From positions 248,123-299,635 of the forward strand of contig NZ_VUOA01000028.1 of NCBI RefSeq assembly GCF_008386575.1: 51,513 nt of DNA. The letters are read 5' to 3'. The notes below the pieces were generated by a model. It was not told where the DNA came from. It saw only the letters and a program-made list of their open reading frames with translations, and searched no databases. Made by a program: the position numbers and the translations under genes. Shown piece after piece: positions 33,057 to 40,957 of this stretch; the stretch's first letter is position 1; each line of letters starts with the position of its first letter. This stretch comes from Salinarimonas soli (lineage in GTDB: Bacteria > Pseudomonadota > Alphaproteobacteria > Rhizobiales > Beijerinckiaceae).

Positions 33057-33794
33057 GTGCCCGCTCCGATCCTCGACGTCCGGGCCCTGCGCAAGAGCTT
33101 CGGGCCGCTCGAGGTGCTGAAAGGCATCGACCTCTCGGTGCGGCCGCAGGAGCTCGTGTTCCTCGTCGGCCCGTCGGGATCGGGGAAGAGCACGCTGCTG
33201 CGCTGCTGCAACCGCCTGGAGGAGCCGGATTCCGGCTCCATCCGCCTCGAGGGCGTCGAGCTCATGGACCGGGCCTGCGATCTCAACGCGGCGCGCCGGC
33301 GCATCGGCATGGTCTTCCAGGGCTTCAACCTCTACCCGCACATGACGGCGCTCGGGAACGTGACGCTCGCCCTGCGCAAGGTGCTCGGCAAGTCGCGCCG
33401 GGAGGCGGAGGAGATCGGCCGCGCGGCCCTCGACCGGGTGGGGCTCGCCGACAAGGCCGCCTGCCATCCAGGCGAGCTCTCGGGCGGCCAGCAGCAGCGC
33501 GTCGCCATCGCCCGGGCGGTTTCCCTGGAGCCCACCTTGATGCTCTTCGACGAGCCCACCTCCGCCCTCGACCCGGAGCTCGTCGGCTCCGTCCTCGCCG
33601 TCATGCGCTCCTTGCGCGAGGCCGGCATGACCATGGTCGTGGTCTCCCACGAGATGCGCTTCGCCCGCGAGGCGGCGGACCGGGTGGTGTTCATGGAAGG
33701 CGGTGCCATCGTCGAGGAAGGCCCGCCCGCCGCCATGTTCACGGAGGCGCAGCATCCACGGACGCGCGCCTTCCTGCAGGAGATCGGTCGGTGA
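33057..33794 (+). CDS. Amino-acid ABC transporter ATP-binding protein (GlnQ/HisP-like)
   Basis: ATPase of 245 residues from GTG at 33057; TTG at 33045 in frame is an alternative, and neither has a clear ribosome-binding site. Walker [11 protein letters not shown]-loop [13 protein letters not shown], signature [14 protein letters not shown], Walker [15 protein letters not shown] and switch His in VVVSHEM are intact. The PAAT-type coupling segment after the Q-loop ([17 protein letters not shown]) fits amino-acid importers. It is 28 bases after the SBP stop and 16 bases before the first permease. Confidence 0.92.
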   Translation: MPAPILDVRALRKSFGPLEVLKGIDLSVRPQELVFLVGPSGSGKSTLLRCCNRLEEPDSGSIRLEGVELMDRACDLNAARRRIGMVFQGFNLYPHMTALGNVTLALRKVLGKSRREAEEIGRAALDRVGLADKAACHPGELSGGQQQRVAIARAVSLEPTLMLFDEPTSALDPELVGSVLAVMRSLREAGMTMVVVSHEMRFAREAADRVVFMEGGAIVEEGPPAAMFTEAQHPRTRAFLQEIGR

Positions 33795-33810
33795 GGGGGG
33801 ACGCGGCTCC

Positions 33811-34494
33811 ATGACCGATCTCGATCGCTTCCTCGCGACCTTCCTCAACCCCGCCGTCGCGGGCCAATATGCCGGCGCCATCGCGGCAGGTGTTCTCGTC
33901 ACCATCGAGGTCGCCGTGGCGGTGCTCGTCACGGGGCTGGCGCTGGGCCTCGGGCTCGCCGTCCTGCGGGCCTACCGCATCCGCCCGCTCAACGCCCTCA
34001 TCGTGATCTTCGTCGACGTGTTCCGGGCGCTGCCGCCCCTCGTCGTGATCCTGCTCGCCTATTTCGGCCTGCCCAATGTGGGCGTCACCCTGTCGGCCTT
34101 CGCGGTGCTCTGGCTCGTCCTGTCGCTGGTGCTCGCGGCCTTCGCGGAGGAGATCGTCTGGGCCGGGATCCTCTCCGTGCGCAAGGGCCAGTGGGATGCG
34201 GCGCGCTCCACGGGGCTCGGCTTCGCCCAGACGCTCTTCTACGTCGTCCTGCCCCAGGCCGTGCGGCTCGCCATCCCGCCGCTCACCAACCGGGCCATCG
34301 CCACCACGAAGAACACGGCGCTCGGCTCCGTGATCGGGGTCGGCGAGATCATCAACCAGGCCCAGACGGCGGTCGCGGTCACGGGCAACGCCACCCCGCT
34401 CCTCATGGGGGCGCTTGCCTACATCATCGTGTTCGTCCCGGTGCTGATCCTCGCCGGCCGCATCGAGCGGCGCTTCGCATGGAGGCGGGCGTGA
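33811..34494 (+). CDS. Amino-acid ABC transporter permease (HisM/GlnP-like) 1
   Basis: Inner-membrane subunit of 227 residues with about five helices. The family segment VFRALPPLVVILLAYFGLP lies around residues 70-88, and the EAA-type loop reads GQWDAARSTGLGFAQTLFYVVLPQAVR. It starts at the ATG at 33811 after GGGGGG/ACGCGG. A second permease follows only after a 190-base gap that is filled by a palindromic repeat, so the operon appears to have been split by insertion of that element. Confidence 0.9.
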   Translation: MTDLDRFLATFLNPAVAGQYAGAIAAGVLVTIEVAVAVLVTGLALGLGLAVLRAYRIRPLNALIVIFVDVFRALPPLVVILLAYFGLPNVGVTLSAFAVLWLVLSLVLAAFAEEIVWAGILSVRKGQWDAARSTGLGFAQTLFYVVLPQAVRLAIPPLTNRAIATTKNTALGSVIGVGEIINQAQTAVAVTGNATPLLMGALAYIIVFVPVLILAGRIERRFAWRRA

Positions 34495-34510
34495 GGGGGT
34501 GGTGCACTGA

Positions 34511-34668
34511 TCCCCCTCCCCCTTGCGGGGAGGGGTTAGGAGTGGGGGTCGGGACGCGAGAGGCCCCGGTCCAGAAAAGGGCTGTACGCGCGTGCGTGCT
34601 CCCCCTCCCAATCTCCAGCTCCGACTTTCCGACCCCCACCCCCGACCCCTCCCCGCAAGGGGGAGGGG
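34511..34668. repeat. Complete REPIN-like repeat, family B (copy B3), inside an operon
   Basis: 158 bases with the same plan as 10343-10500: left hairpin CCCCTCCCCCTTGCGGGG, G-rich tract with GTCGGGACGC, core GCTGTACG...GCGTGCGTGCTCCC and right hairpin CCCCGCAAGGGGGAGGGG. It separates two permease genes of one importer. Its right arm ends 16 bases before the second permease start and may supply part of the ribosome-binding region. Confidence 0.85.
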
Positions 34669-34684
34669 AGATGGGAGCCGCCTG

Positions 34685-35350
34685 ATGGACGCGCTGCTCC
34701 AGCAGTTCTTCAACCTCGACGTCATGGCCCAGGCCTGGCCCCTGGTCCTGAAAGGCCTCGGCATGACGGCTTTGCTGTGCCTGGCCGTGATCCCGCTGGG
34801 GCTCGGGGGCGGGCTGCTCGTGGCGCTGGCGAGCCTGTCGGGGAGCCGGGCCCTGCGCTGGAGCGTGCGGGTCTTCGCCGACCTGTTTCGCGCCCTGCCG
34901 CCCCTTGTGCTGCTGATCCTGATCTATTCCGGCCTGCCCTTCGCAGGCATCCGCCTGTCGCCCTTCGCCGCCGTGTGCCTCGCCTTCCTGCTCAACGCGT
35001 CGAGCTTCTACGGCGAGATCTACCGGGCGGGAATCGAGTCGGTGGGGCGCGGGCAATGGGAGGCGGCGCGCTCCACGGGCCTCACCGCGGGCCAGGCCTT
35101 CGGTTACGTGATCCTGCCGCAGGCGGTGCGCAACGTCCTGCCCGACCTCGTCTCGAACACGGTCGAGGTGGTGAAGCTCACCTCGCTCGCCAGCGTCGTC
35201 TCCTTCACCGAGCTGCTCTATGCCGCCGACATGGCGCGCTCGGTCACCTACAACGCCTCGCCCATCGTGCTGGCAGCCCTCATCTATCTCGCGATCCTGT
35301 GGCCCGTGGTGCGCCTCACGAGCCGCCTGGAGCACCGCATCGCCGCCTGA
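34685..35350 (+). CDS. Amino-acid ABC transporter permease (HisQ/GlnP-like) 2
   Basis: Second membrane subunit, 221 residues from the ATG at 34685. GLGMTALLCLAVIPLGLGGG forms the first helix, FRALPPLVLLILIYSGLP matches its partner, and the EAA loop is GQWEAARSTGLTAGQAFGYVILPQAVR. The GGGAG at 34673-34677 seven bases upstream is a plausible ribosome-binding site, next to the edge of the repeat. The next gene starts 10 bases after its stop. Confidence 0.9.
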   Translation: MDALLQQFFNLDVMAQAWPLVLKGLGMTALLCLAVIPLGLGGGLLVALASLSGSRALRWSVRVFADLFRALPPLVLLILIYSGLPFAGIRLSPFAAVCLAFLLNASSFYGEIYRAGIESVGRGQWEAARSTGLTAGQAFGYVILPQAVRNVLPDLVSNTVEVVKLTSLASVVSFTELLYAADMARSVTYNASPIVLAALIYLAILWPVVRLTSRLEHRIAA

Positions 35351-35360
35351 AGGAGACCCC

Positions 35361-36290
35361 ATGTCCCGCATCGTCACCGTTGCCGCGGCGCAGCTCGGCG
35401 CCATCCAGAAGGACGACAGCCGACAGGCGGTGGTCCGGCGCATGATCGACCTCATGGACGAGGCGAAGCGCCAGGGCGCCGACCTCGTCGTCTATCCGGA
35501 GCTCGCGCTCACCACCTTCTTCCCCCGCTGGTACCACGAGGACCGCGCGGAGGCCGATCACTGGTTCGAGCGCGAGATGCCCAACGCCGCGACGGGGTCG
35601 CTTTTCGCGCGCGCCCGCGAGCACGGCATGGCCATGTCCTTCGGCTTCGCCGAGATCACCCCCGAGGGCCGCCACTTCAACACCTCGATCCTCGTCGAGC
35701 GGGACGGGACGATCACGGGGCGCTACCGCAAGGTCCACCTGCCGGGCCACGACGAGCACGATCCCGAGCGCACCCACCAGCACCTGGAGAAGCGCTATTT
35801 CGAGCCGGGCGACCTCGGCTTCCCGGCCTGGCGGATGCTCGGCGGTGTGGTCGGGATGTGCATCTGCAACGACCGGCGCTGGCCCGAGACCTGGCGGGTG
35901 CTCGGCCTGCAGGGCGTCGAGCTCGTGGTGCTCGGCTTCAACACGCCCTCCGTGAACTCTCAGAAGGGCGCCGAGGGGCTGGAAAAGCGCATGTTCCACC
36001 ACAAGCTCTCCCTCCAGGCCGGCGCCTACCAGAACTCCACCTGGGTCGTGGCGGTGGCGAAGGCCGGCACGGAGGACGGGCACCACCTCATGGGCGGCAC
36101 CTGCATCGTCAGCCCGGACGGGGAGATCGTCGCCGAGATCGCGCACGAGGACGACGGCATCGTCGTCCACCCCTGCGATCTCGACGCCACGATCTTCGGC
36201 AAGGAAACGATCTTCGACTTCAAGCGCCACCGCAGGATCGAGCATTACGGCCCGATCACCGCGCAGGCCGGGGTGATCACCCCGAAATAG
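35361..36290 (+). CDS. N-carbamoyl-D-amino acid hydrolase (nitrilase superfamily)
   Basis: A 309-residue cytoplasmic enzyme that would hydrolyse N-carbamoyl-D-amino acids to D-amino acid, CO2 and ammonia. The Glu-Lys-Cys triad is visible at E47 (VVYPELALTTFFPRW), K124 (GRYRKVHLPGH) and C169 (MCICNDRRWPE); these segments are those of Agrobacterium DCase (E46, K126, C171). The length is also near the 304 residues of that enzyme. It begins 10 bases after the permease with AAGGAGA as ribosome-binding site, so it is the last gene of the sigma-54 operon. No hydantoinase gene is in the window, so the carbamoyl compound may be imported directly. Beta-ureidopropionase-like activity is an alternative. 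Its stop is 7 bases from the convergent SBP stop. Confidence 0.92.
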   Translation: MSRIVTVAAAQLGAIQKDDSRQAVVRRMIDLMDEAKRQGADLVVYPELALTTFFPRWYHEDRAEADHWFEREMPNAATGSLFARAREHGMAMSFGFAEITPEGRHFNTSILVERDGTITGRYRKVHLPGHDEHDPERTHQHLEKRYFEPGDLGFPAWRMLGGVVGMCICNDRRWPETWRVLGLQGVELVVLGFNTPSVNSQKGAEGLEKRMFHHKLSLQAGAYQNSTWVVAVAKAGTEDGHHLMGGTCIVSPDGEIVAEIAHEDDGIVVHPCDLDATIFGKETIFDFKRHRRIEHYGPITAQAGVITPK

Positions 36291-36297
36291 GGAGCCG

Positions 36298-37416
36298 TCA
36301 GTCCTGGAGGTAGGTGATCCGGCCGTCCGACCCCTTCTTCCAGGTATAGACCACGTAGTCGGGCCGGGTGCGGTCGCCCTTCTTGTCATAGGCGATGTCG
36401 CCGACCACCGTCTTGAAGGTCATGCCCGAATGCATGACGTCGGCGACCTTCTTGGGCTCGAGGGAGCCCGCCTTCTCGGCCGCCTGCTTCAGCACCTCGA
36501 CGGCGGCGTAAGAATAGAGGGTATAGGCCTCGGGATTGAACCGTCTCTGCTCGACGAAGCGTTTCACGATCTCGGCCACCTCCGGGCGCTTGCGGGGGTC
36601 GGGCGGGAAGGTCATCTTCGTGCCCTCGACGCCCGGCCCGCCCACCGCCGCGAACTCGTCCGAGGTGATGCCGTCGGCCCCCATGGCGACCGTGTTCAGG
36701 CCCTGGTCGCGCGCCTGGCGCACGATGAGGCCGAGCTCCGTGTGCAGCCCGCCCCAGTACATCAGGTCGACATTCGCCTGCTTGAGCTTGGAGACGAGGG
36801 CGGAAAAATCCTTCTCGCCGGGGTTCACGCCCTCGTAGAGCACCTCCTGGAGACCGCCCTTGTTGATGGCCTTCTTCGTCTCGTCGGCGAGGCCCTTGCC
36901 GTAGGGCGTCTTGTCGTGGAGCACCGCGACGCGCTTGGCCCTGTAGTTCTGCAAGATCCAGGCGCCGGCGATCTCGCCCTGCTGGTCGTCGCGCCCGCAG
37001 GTGCGGAAGGTATTCCACAGACCGCGCTCGGTGAGGCGCGGGTTGGTCGAGGCGGGCGTGATCTGGAGGATGCCGGCCTCGGCATAGGCGTCGGAGGCCG
37101 GGATCGAGACGCCCGAGTTGAAGTGGCCGACCACGAAGCGCACGCCCTCGGACGCGAACTTGTTCGCCACCGAGACGCCCTGGCGCGGATCCGACACGTC
37201 GTCGCCCTGCACGGCCACGAGCTTCTGCCCGAGGATCCCGCCCGCCGCGTTGATGTCGGCGATGGCCTGCTCGGCGCCGTTCACGAGCTGGGCGCCGAAG
37301 GCGGCGCTGGACCCGGTGATCGGGCCGCCGATCCCGATCTTGACCTGGGCCTGGGCCGCCTGGGCGAGGCCCGCCACGGCCATGGCGGCGAGCAGGAGGG
37401 GTTTCAGCGTTCTCAT
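36298..37416 (-). CDS. Branched-chain amino-acid-type ABC substrate-binding protein (LivK-like)
   Basis: Periplasmic binding protein, 372 residues from the ATG at 37416; the frame opens further upstream, but the signal peptide starts here (MRTLKPLLLAAMAVAGLAQAAQAQ). The mature part has VKIGIGGPITGSSAAFG, GAEQAIADINAAGGILGQKL and SDAYAEAGILQITPASTNP, the standard Leu/Ile/Val-binding family pattern. No permease or ATPase of this class lies nearby, so it is an orphan binding protein that must borrow a transporter or act in sensing. It is divergent from a CGNR-type regulator with 128 bases between starts, and that regulator probably controls it. Confidence 0.92.
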   Translation of the reverse strand: MRTLKPLLLAAMAVAGLAQAAQAQVKIGIGGPITGSSAAFGAQLVNGAEQAIADINAAGGILGQKLVAVQGDDVSDPRQGVSVANKFASEGVRFVVGHFNSGVSIPASDAYAEAGILQITPASTNPRLTERGLWNTFRTCGRDDQQGEIAGAWILQNYRAKRVAVLHDKTPYGKGLADETKKAINKGGLQEVLYEGVNPGEKDFSALVSKLKQANVDLMYWGGLHTELGLIVRQARDQGLNTVAMGADGITSDEFAAVGGPGVEGTKMTFPPDPRKRPEVAEIVKRFVEQRRFNPEAYTLYSYAAVEVLKQAAEKAGSLEPKKVADVMHSGMTFKTVVGDIAYDKKGDRTRPDYVVYTWKKGSDGRITYLQD

Positions 37417-37478
37417 GGGGCTCGTCTCTCGTTCGTTCGCGGCGCGGCGCCGCCATAACCATCGAAACAGCTTTTGCA

Positions 37479-37491
37479 GGTTATTACAACC
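37479..37491. promoter_or_regulatory. Candidate operator between the LivK-like gene and the CGNR regulator
   Basis: GGTTATTACAACC is an inverted repeat (GGTT/AACC around five bases). Related TAACC words occur nearby at about 37455 (ATAACCA) and 37521 (GTAACCA), so three half-sites occur in this short, relatively AT-rich gap. They could be recognised by the CGNR regulator encoded alongside. Confidence 0.38.
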
Positions 37492-37544
37492 GCTCAGGCC
37501 TCGCCTGATTGCAGGCAGGCGCGTAACCACCTAAATCTCCTTTC

Positions 37545-38198
37545 ATGGCTGCTCTTCACACCGACGATCCCTCCCGGGCAGGCTCCCTGTCGCTCGTCGG
37601 GCAGGCGCTCGCCCTCGACTTCGCCAACACCGCGAGCGGGCGCGGCGGCGCGCATGGCCTCGACCACATGCGCGCGCCCGAGCACGTGGTGGACTGGGCG
37701 GAGCACGCGGGCGTCGTCGACGGGCCGACCGCCGCCGCCTTGCGCGAGCGGATCGCGGCGGAGCACCGCTGCGTCGCGGGGCTCCTGCCCGACGCGCTCA
37801 GCCTTCGCGAGGCGATCCACCGCGCCGTCGCGGCCTTGGCCGCCGGGCAAGGGCCCGATCCGGCCGACCTCGCGCACCTGAAAACGGCCTGCGCCCGCGC
37901 CATCGCGGCGGCGGAGCTCGCGCCGGGCGCGGGCGACTTCCGCTGGACCTGGCCGACCGATCCCCCCGTCGCCGAGACGGTGCTGGGCCCGATCGCCCTC
38001 TCGGCGGTGGGCATCCTGCGGGAGGGCGACCTCTCGCGGCTGAAGCAATGCGGCGGCGAGCATTGCGGCTGGGTGTTCTTCGACCTCACCAAGAACCGCT
38101 CGCGCCGCTGGTGCGACATGGCCGTCTGCGGCAACCGCACCAAGGCCCGCCGCCACCGCCAACGCCAAGCATTCAGCGCCGACGACCCGGCCTCTTAG
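37545..38198 (+). CDS. CGNR zinc-finger transcriptional regulator (ABATE domain)
   Basis: A 217-residue protein. The N-terminal ABATE-type domain includes LSLVGQALALDFANTASGRG (interior ALDFANT is characteristic) and an Arg/Glu-rich helical region. The C-terminal zinc finger has C169, C174, C190 and C195 with the name-giving CGNR at 195-198, followed by a basic ARRHRQRQ stretch. Family members are thought to act as stress- or metabolite-responsive DNA-binding proteins. Divergence from an orphan LivK-like binding protein suggests regulation of that gene. A separate group of enzymes begins 57 bases downstream in the same direction, so it may also sit at the head of that unit. Ribosome-binding site: AAATCTCC region is poor. 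Confidence 0.87.
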   Translation: MAALHTDDPSRAGSLSLVGQALALDFANTASGRGGAHGLDHMRAPEHVVDWAEHAGVVDGPTAAALRERIAAEHRCVAGLLPDALSLREAIHRAVAALAAGQGPDPADLAHLKTACARAIAAAELAPGAGDFRWTWPTDPPVAETVLGPIALSAVGILREGDLSRLKQCGGEHCGWVFFDLTKNRSRRWCDMAVCGNRTKARRHRQRQAFSADDPAS

Positions 38199-38255
38199 CT
38201 GCGTCAGGAGCCCATAACCGGCTATCCTGTCTTTACAAGTTAGGTCGGCCTCGGT

Positions 38256-38768
38256 ATGTCCCGCGCCCCGCTCGACGCCGGGTCGAGTCGGAGAGGCAGG
38301 CGGAGCGAGGGCGTCGTGGGCGGGGACTTGCAGACGGAAGCGGTCGTCGAGATCGCGCTCGACCCGGCATCGGCCCTCCGGCGCCTCGCCTTCGAGACGG
38401 GATGCTGGTGGCCGGCATGCTATGCGTGGCAGCCCACGCCAGCAGGCGCGCGGCCCGGAGAGGACTGGTGCGATCTCGGCCGGATCGTGCGCCTCGAGCC
38501 CGCGGCCGGCCTCGCCCTGAGGTGGGACCTCGGGCATGGTCCGGCAGGCGCGCGGGAGGCCGGCGGCCTCGTGGAGATCACGGTCGAGCCGGTGGCGGCG
38601 GGCCGCAGCCGCGTCCGTGTCCGCCATCGCTGGCCTCCCCCGCTGGAGGCCGACGCCCGCTTCCTCCACGAGGCGCTTGCCTCCGGCGACGGATGGGCGA
38701 CCATCCTCGCCGCCTATGCCGACTCGGCGGGGGCGGAGCGGGTGCGGCGGCTGGGAGGCGCACGGTGA
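38256..38768 (+). CDS. SRPBCC (START/Bet v1-like) domain protein
   Basis: A 170-residue protein. After a basic N-terminal 25 residues that may not be translated if a later start is used, the sequence TEAVVEIALDPASALRRLA begins an AHSA1/SRPBCC-like fold, with alternating beta strands (GLVEITVEPVAAGRSRVRVRH, core VEITVEP) and a C-terminal helix (HEALASGDGWATILAAYAD). The family binds hydrophobic ligands in a deep cavity. Its stop overlaps the GTG of the DJ-1-like gene. It is first in a tight four-gene unit whose common function I do not recognise. Assignment is by pattern and moderate. Confidence 0.7.
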   Translation: MSRAPLDAGSSRRGRRSEGVVGGDLQTEAVVEIALDPASALRRLAFETGCWWPACYAWQPTPAGARPGEDWCDLGRIVRLEPAAGLALRWDLGHGPAGAREAGGLVEITVEPVAAGRSRVRVRHRWPPPLEADARFLHEALASGDGWATILAAYADSAGAERVRRLGGAR

Positions 38769-39364
38769 CGCGGCGGATCGAGCTCGTTCTCCTCGACGAC
38801 TTCGCCGATTGGGAGGGTGCGGCCCTCGCGGCGGCGGCGCGAGCCTGGCTCGGGGCCGAGATCGGCTACCGGACGCCGGGCGGCACCGCCGTGCGCTCCA
38901 TGGGCGGGGCTTGCCTCCAGCCCACGGGCGCGATCGAGACCCTCGATCCCGGCGCCCTCGACGCCCTCGTCCTGATCGGCTCCAGCCGGTGGGAGGACGC
39001 CGCGGCCCCCGACCTTGGCGGCCCCTTGCGCGAGGCGGAGCGCCGTGGCCTCGTCATCGGCGCGATCTGCGGCGGGACCCTCGCGCTCGCCCGCGCCGGG
39101 CTCCTCGACGCGCGGGCGCATACCAGCAACGCCCTCGATTATCTCGCCAGCCATGCGCCGGCCTACCAGGGCGCGTCGGCCTATCGCGACATCCCGACGG
39201 CCGCGACGGCCGGGCGGATCGTCACGGCACCCGGCAGCGCGCCCGCGACCTTCGCGGCCGCCCTCCTCGGCCTCCTGTGGCCCGGCGATCCGCTTCCAGG
39301 CTACCTCCTGGCCCTCATGGGGCGCGAGCACGCTGCACCCGCGAGCGCAAGCTCACCGCCATGA
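38765..39364 (+). CDS. DJ-1/PfpI family protein (class I glutamine amidotransferase-like)
   Basis: A 199-residue protein from the GTG at 38765, overlapping the SRPBCC stop (GTGA). The nucleophile elbow is GAICGGTLAL with Cys102, and an acidic residue near position 17 (DWEGAAL) fits the conserved Glu that activates it. ALVLIGS and the C-terminal helix are as expected. Family members include isonitrile hydratases, glyoxalase III-like enzymes, proteases and transcriptional sensors; the sequence YRTPGG...SMGG resembles the hypothetical 'glutamine amidotransferase' subgroup. Its stop overlaps the next ATG (ATGA). Confidence 0.87.
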   Translation: MTRRIELVLLDDFADWEGAALAAAARAWLGAEIGYRTPGGTAVRSMGGACLQPTGAIETLDPGALDALVLIGSSRWEDAAAPDLGGPLREAERRGLVIGAICGGTLALARAGLLDARAHTSNALDYLASHAPAYQGASAYRDIPTAATAGRIVTAPGSAPATFAAALLGLLWPGDPLPGYLLALMGREHAAPASASSPP

Positions 39365-40470
39365 GACCTGTGGCCCGCCGGGGCGTTTCGGTCCGCGGGC
39401 GTCTCGCCGTCGCGGGGCTCGCGGCTGTGGTCGCAGCGTTCCTCGCGCTCGCGCTCGACCGTCCGCGTACGCCGCCGATCCTCGACGAGACCGGGCGCCC
39501 CCTCCCCGGGAGCGTCGCCGAGATGACGACCGTGCGGCTCGGCGGCATGCCGCAGGCCGTGTGGTTCCGGGCCACGGACACCCGTCATCCGCCGCTCATC
39601 CTGCTGCATGGCGGCCCCGGTACGAGCGAGTCCGCCCTGTTTCGCGCCTTCGTGCCCGAGCTGGAGCGGCATTACCTCGTCGTCTCCTGGGACCAGCGCG
39701 GGACAGGACGGTCCCTGTCCCCGTCGATCCCGCCGCAGAGCATGACGGTCGACCGCATCATGGGCGATCTCGACGAGCTCGTGGGCTACGTGGCGGCCCG
39801 CTTCGGGCACGAGCGGGTCGTCCTGCTCGGCCATTCCTGGGGCACCGTGATCGGGCTTCTCTACGCGCACCGGCACCCCGAGCGCGTTGCCGCCTATCTC
39901 GGGCTGTCGCAGATCGCCGACATGCCGGCGGGCGAGCGGATCGGCTGGGCGTGGGCGCTCGCTCAAGCACGCGCCGCGGGCGAGACCCGAGCCATCGCCG
40001 AGCTGGAGCGGATCGGACCGCCGCCGCACGACGTCGATGCCATGCTGACCTCGCGGCGTTCGGTCGAGCGTTTCGGCGGCTCGCTGCGGGGCGGTCTCTC
40101 CACGGGCGCCCTGATCTGGGCGGCCCTGCGTCAGCCCGAGGCGACGCTATGGGACCTCGTCCTGTTCGGTCGCGGCAACCGCTTCTCCCTCGACCATCTC
40201 TGGCCGGCGCTGCGGGACCTGCGCTTGACCGGCCTGACCACGTTCCGCGTCCCGATCGTCTTCCTGCTCGGCCGGCACGACCGGCAGGTCCCCTCGGAGG
40301 TGGCGACGAGCTATTTCGAGACCATCCAGGCCCCCTGCAAGCGCCTGATCTGGTTCGAGCGCTCGGCGCACAACGCGCCCTTCGAGGAGCCCGACGCCTT
40401 CGTCGCGGCGCTCGCGCGCGACATTCCCGCCCTCCTCGCCGGCTGCCCCCGGGCGCAAGGCGAGCCTTGA
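39361..40470 (+). CDS. Alpha/beta hydrolase, proline-iminopeptidase-like
   Basis: A 369-residue protein starting at the overlapping ATG. Residues 14-32 form a hydrophobic helix (LAVAGLAAVVAAFLALAL), a signal anchor or uncleaved signal, so the enzyme is probably membrane-tethered facing the periplasm. The HGGPG oxyanion motif is at 83-87 and the nucleophile Ser159 in GHSWG; an Asp in LLGRHDRQVP and a His in ERSAHNAPFEEP complete the triad. These are hallmarks of prolyl aminopeptidase-type hydrolases (family S33) and related esterases. A lipocalin-like gene follows after 12 bases. Confidence 0.88.
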   Translation: MRPVARRGVSVRGRLAVAGLAAVVAAFLALALDRPRTPPILDETGRPLPGSVAEMTTVRLGGMPQAVWFRATDTRHPPLILLHGGPGTSESALFRAFVPELERHYLVVSWDQRGTGRSLSPSIPPQSMTVDRIMGDLDELVGYVAARFGHERVVLLGHSWGTVIGLLYAHRHPERVAAYLGLSQIADMPAGERIGWAWALAQARAAGETRAIAELERIGPPPHDVDAMLTSRRSVERFGGSLRGGLSTGALIWAALRQPEATLWDLVLFGRGNRFSLDHLWPALRDLRLTGLTTFRVPIVFLLGRHDRQVPSEVATSYFETIQAPCKRLIWFERSAHNAPFEEPDAFVAALARDIPALLAGCPRAQGEP

Positions 40471-40482
40471 CCAGGGGAGAGC

Positions 40483-40944
40483 ATGACGGACGGCACACAG
40501 CATCACGACGGCCTCGCGCGGCTCCTGGGCACCTGGGAGGGCGAAGGCGAGATCCACCCGAGCCCCTGGAGCGCGGGCGGGCCGGCGCGCGGCCGCTGGA
40601 GCCTCCGGCTCGGACCTGGCGGGCACTGCCTCGTCGGCGACTACGCCGAGGAGCGGGCGGACGGCGAAGCGTTCGCGGGCCACGGGATCCTCGCCGTCGA
40701 CCGGGAGCGCGACGAGCTGCTCTGGTTCTGGTTCGACAGCCTCGGCCTCCCGCCGGTCGAGCCCGCCCGCGGCGCCTGGCACGGCGACGCCCTCGTGCTC
40801 GTGAAGCGCACGCCCCGCGGCGTCGGGCGCACGACGTTCGACCTTGCCGGAGACGGCCTCGTCCACGCGGTGACGTTCGAGCCGCCGGAGGGCGGGCCCG
40901 CACGCCCGGTCGCGACGCTGGCCCACCGCCGGATCGACACTTGA
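40483..40944 (+). CDS. DUF1579-like lipocalin-type small protein
   Basis: A 153-residue protein without signal peptide. It begins with HHDGLARLLGTWEGEGEIHPSPW, and GTWEGEG is the usual opening of DUF1579/heme-binding-like beta barrels. Alternating strands follow: CLVGDYAEERADG, FAGHGILAVDRERDELLWFWFDS and TFDLAGDGLVHAV. Function is unknown; related folds bind small ligands. It is the last of four tightly packed genes and ends 13 bases from the convergent RND gene. Ribosome-binding site GGGGAGAG precedes the start. Confidence 0.75.
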   Translation: MTDGTQHHDGLARLLGTWEGEGEIHPSPWSAGGPARGRWSLRLGPGGHCLVGDYAEERADGEAFAGHGILAVDRERDELLWFWFDSLGLPPVEPARGAWHGDALVLVKRTPRGVGRTTFDLAGDGLVHAVTFEPPEGGPARPVATLAHRRIDT

Positions 40945-40957
40945 GCGTGGGCGCCCC

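Noticed and set aside
38256-40944. Antiphage defence island
   Set aside because: No nuclease, helicase, TIR or NTPase components; the folds are ordinary small-molecule enzymes.
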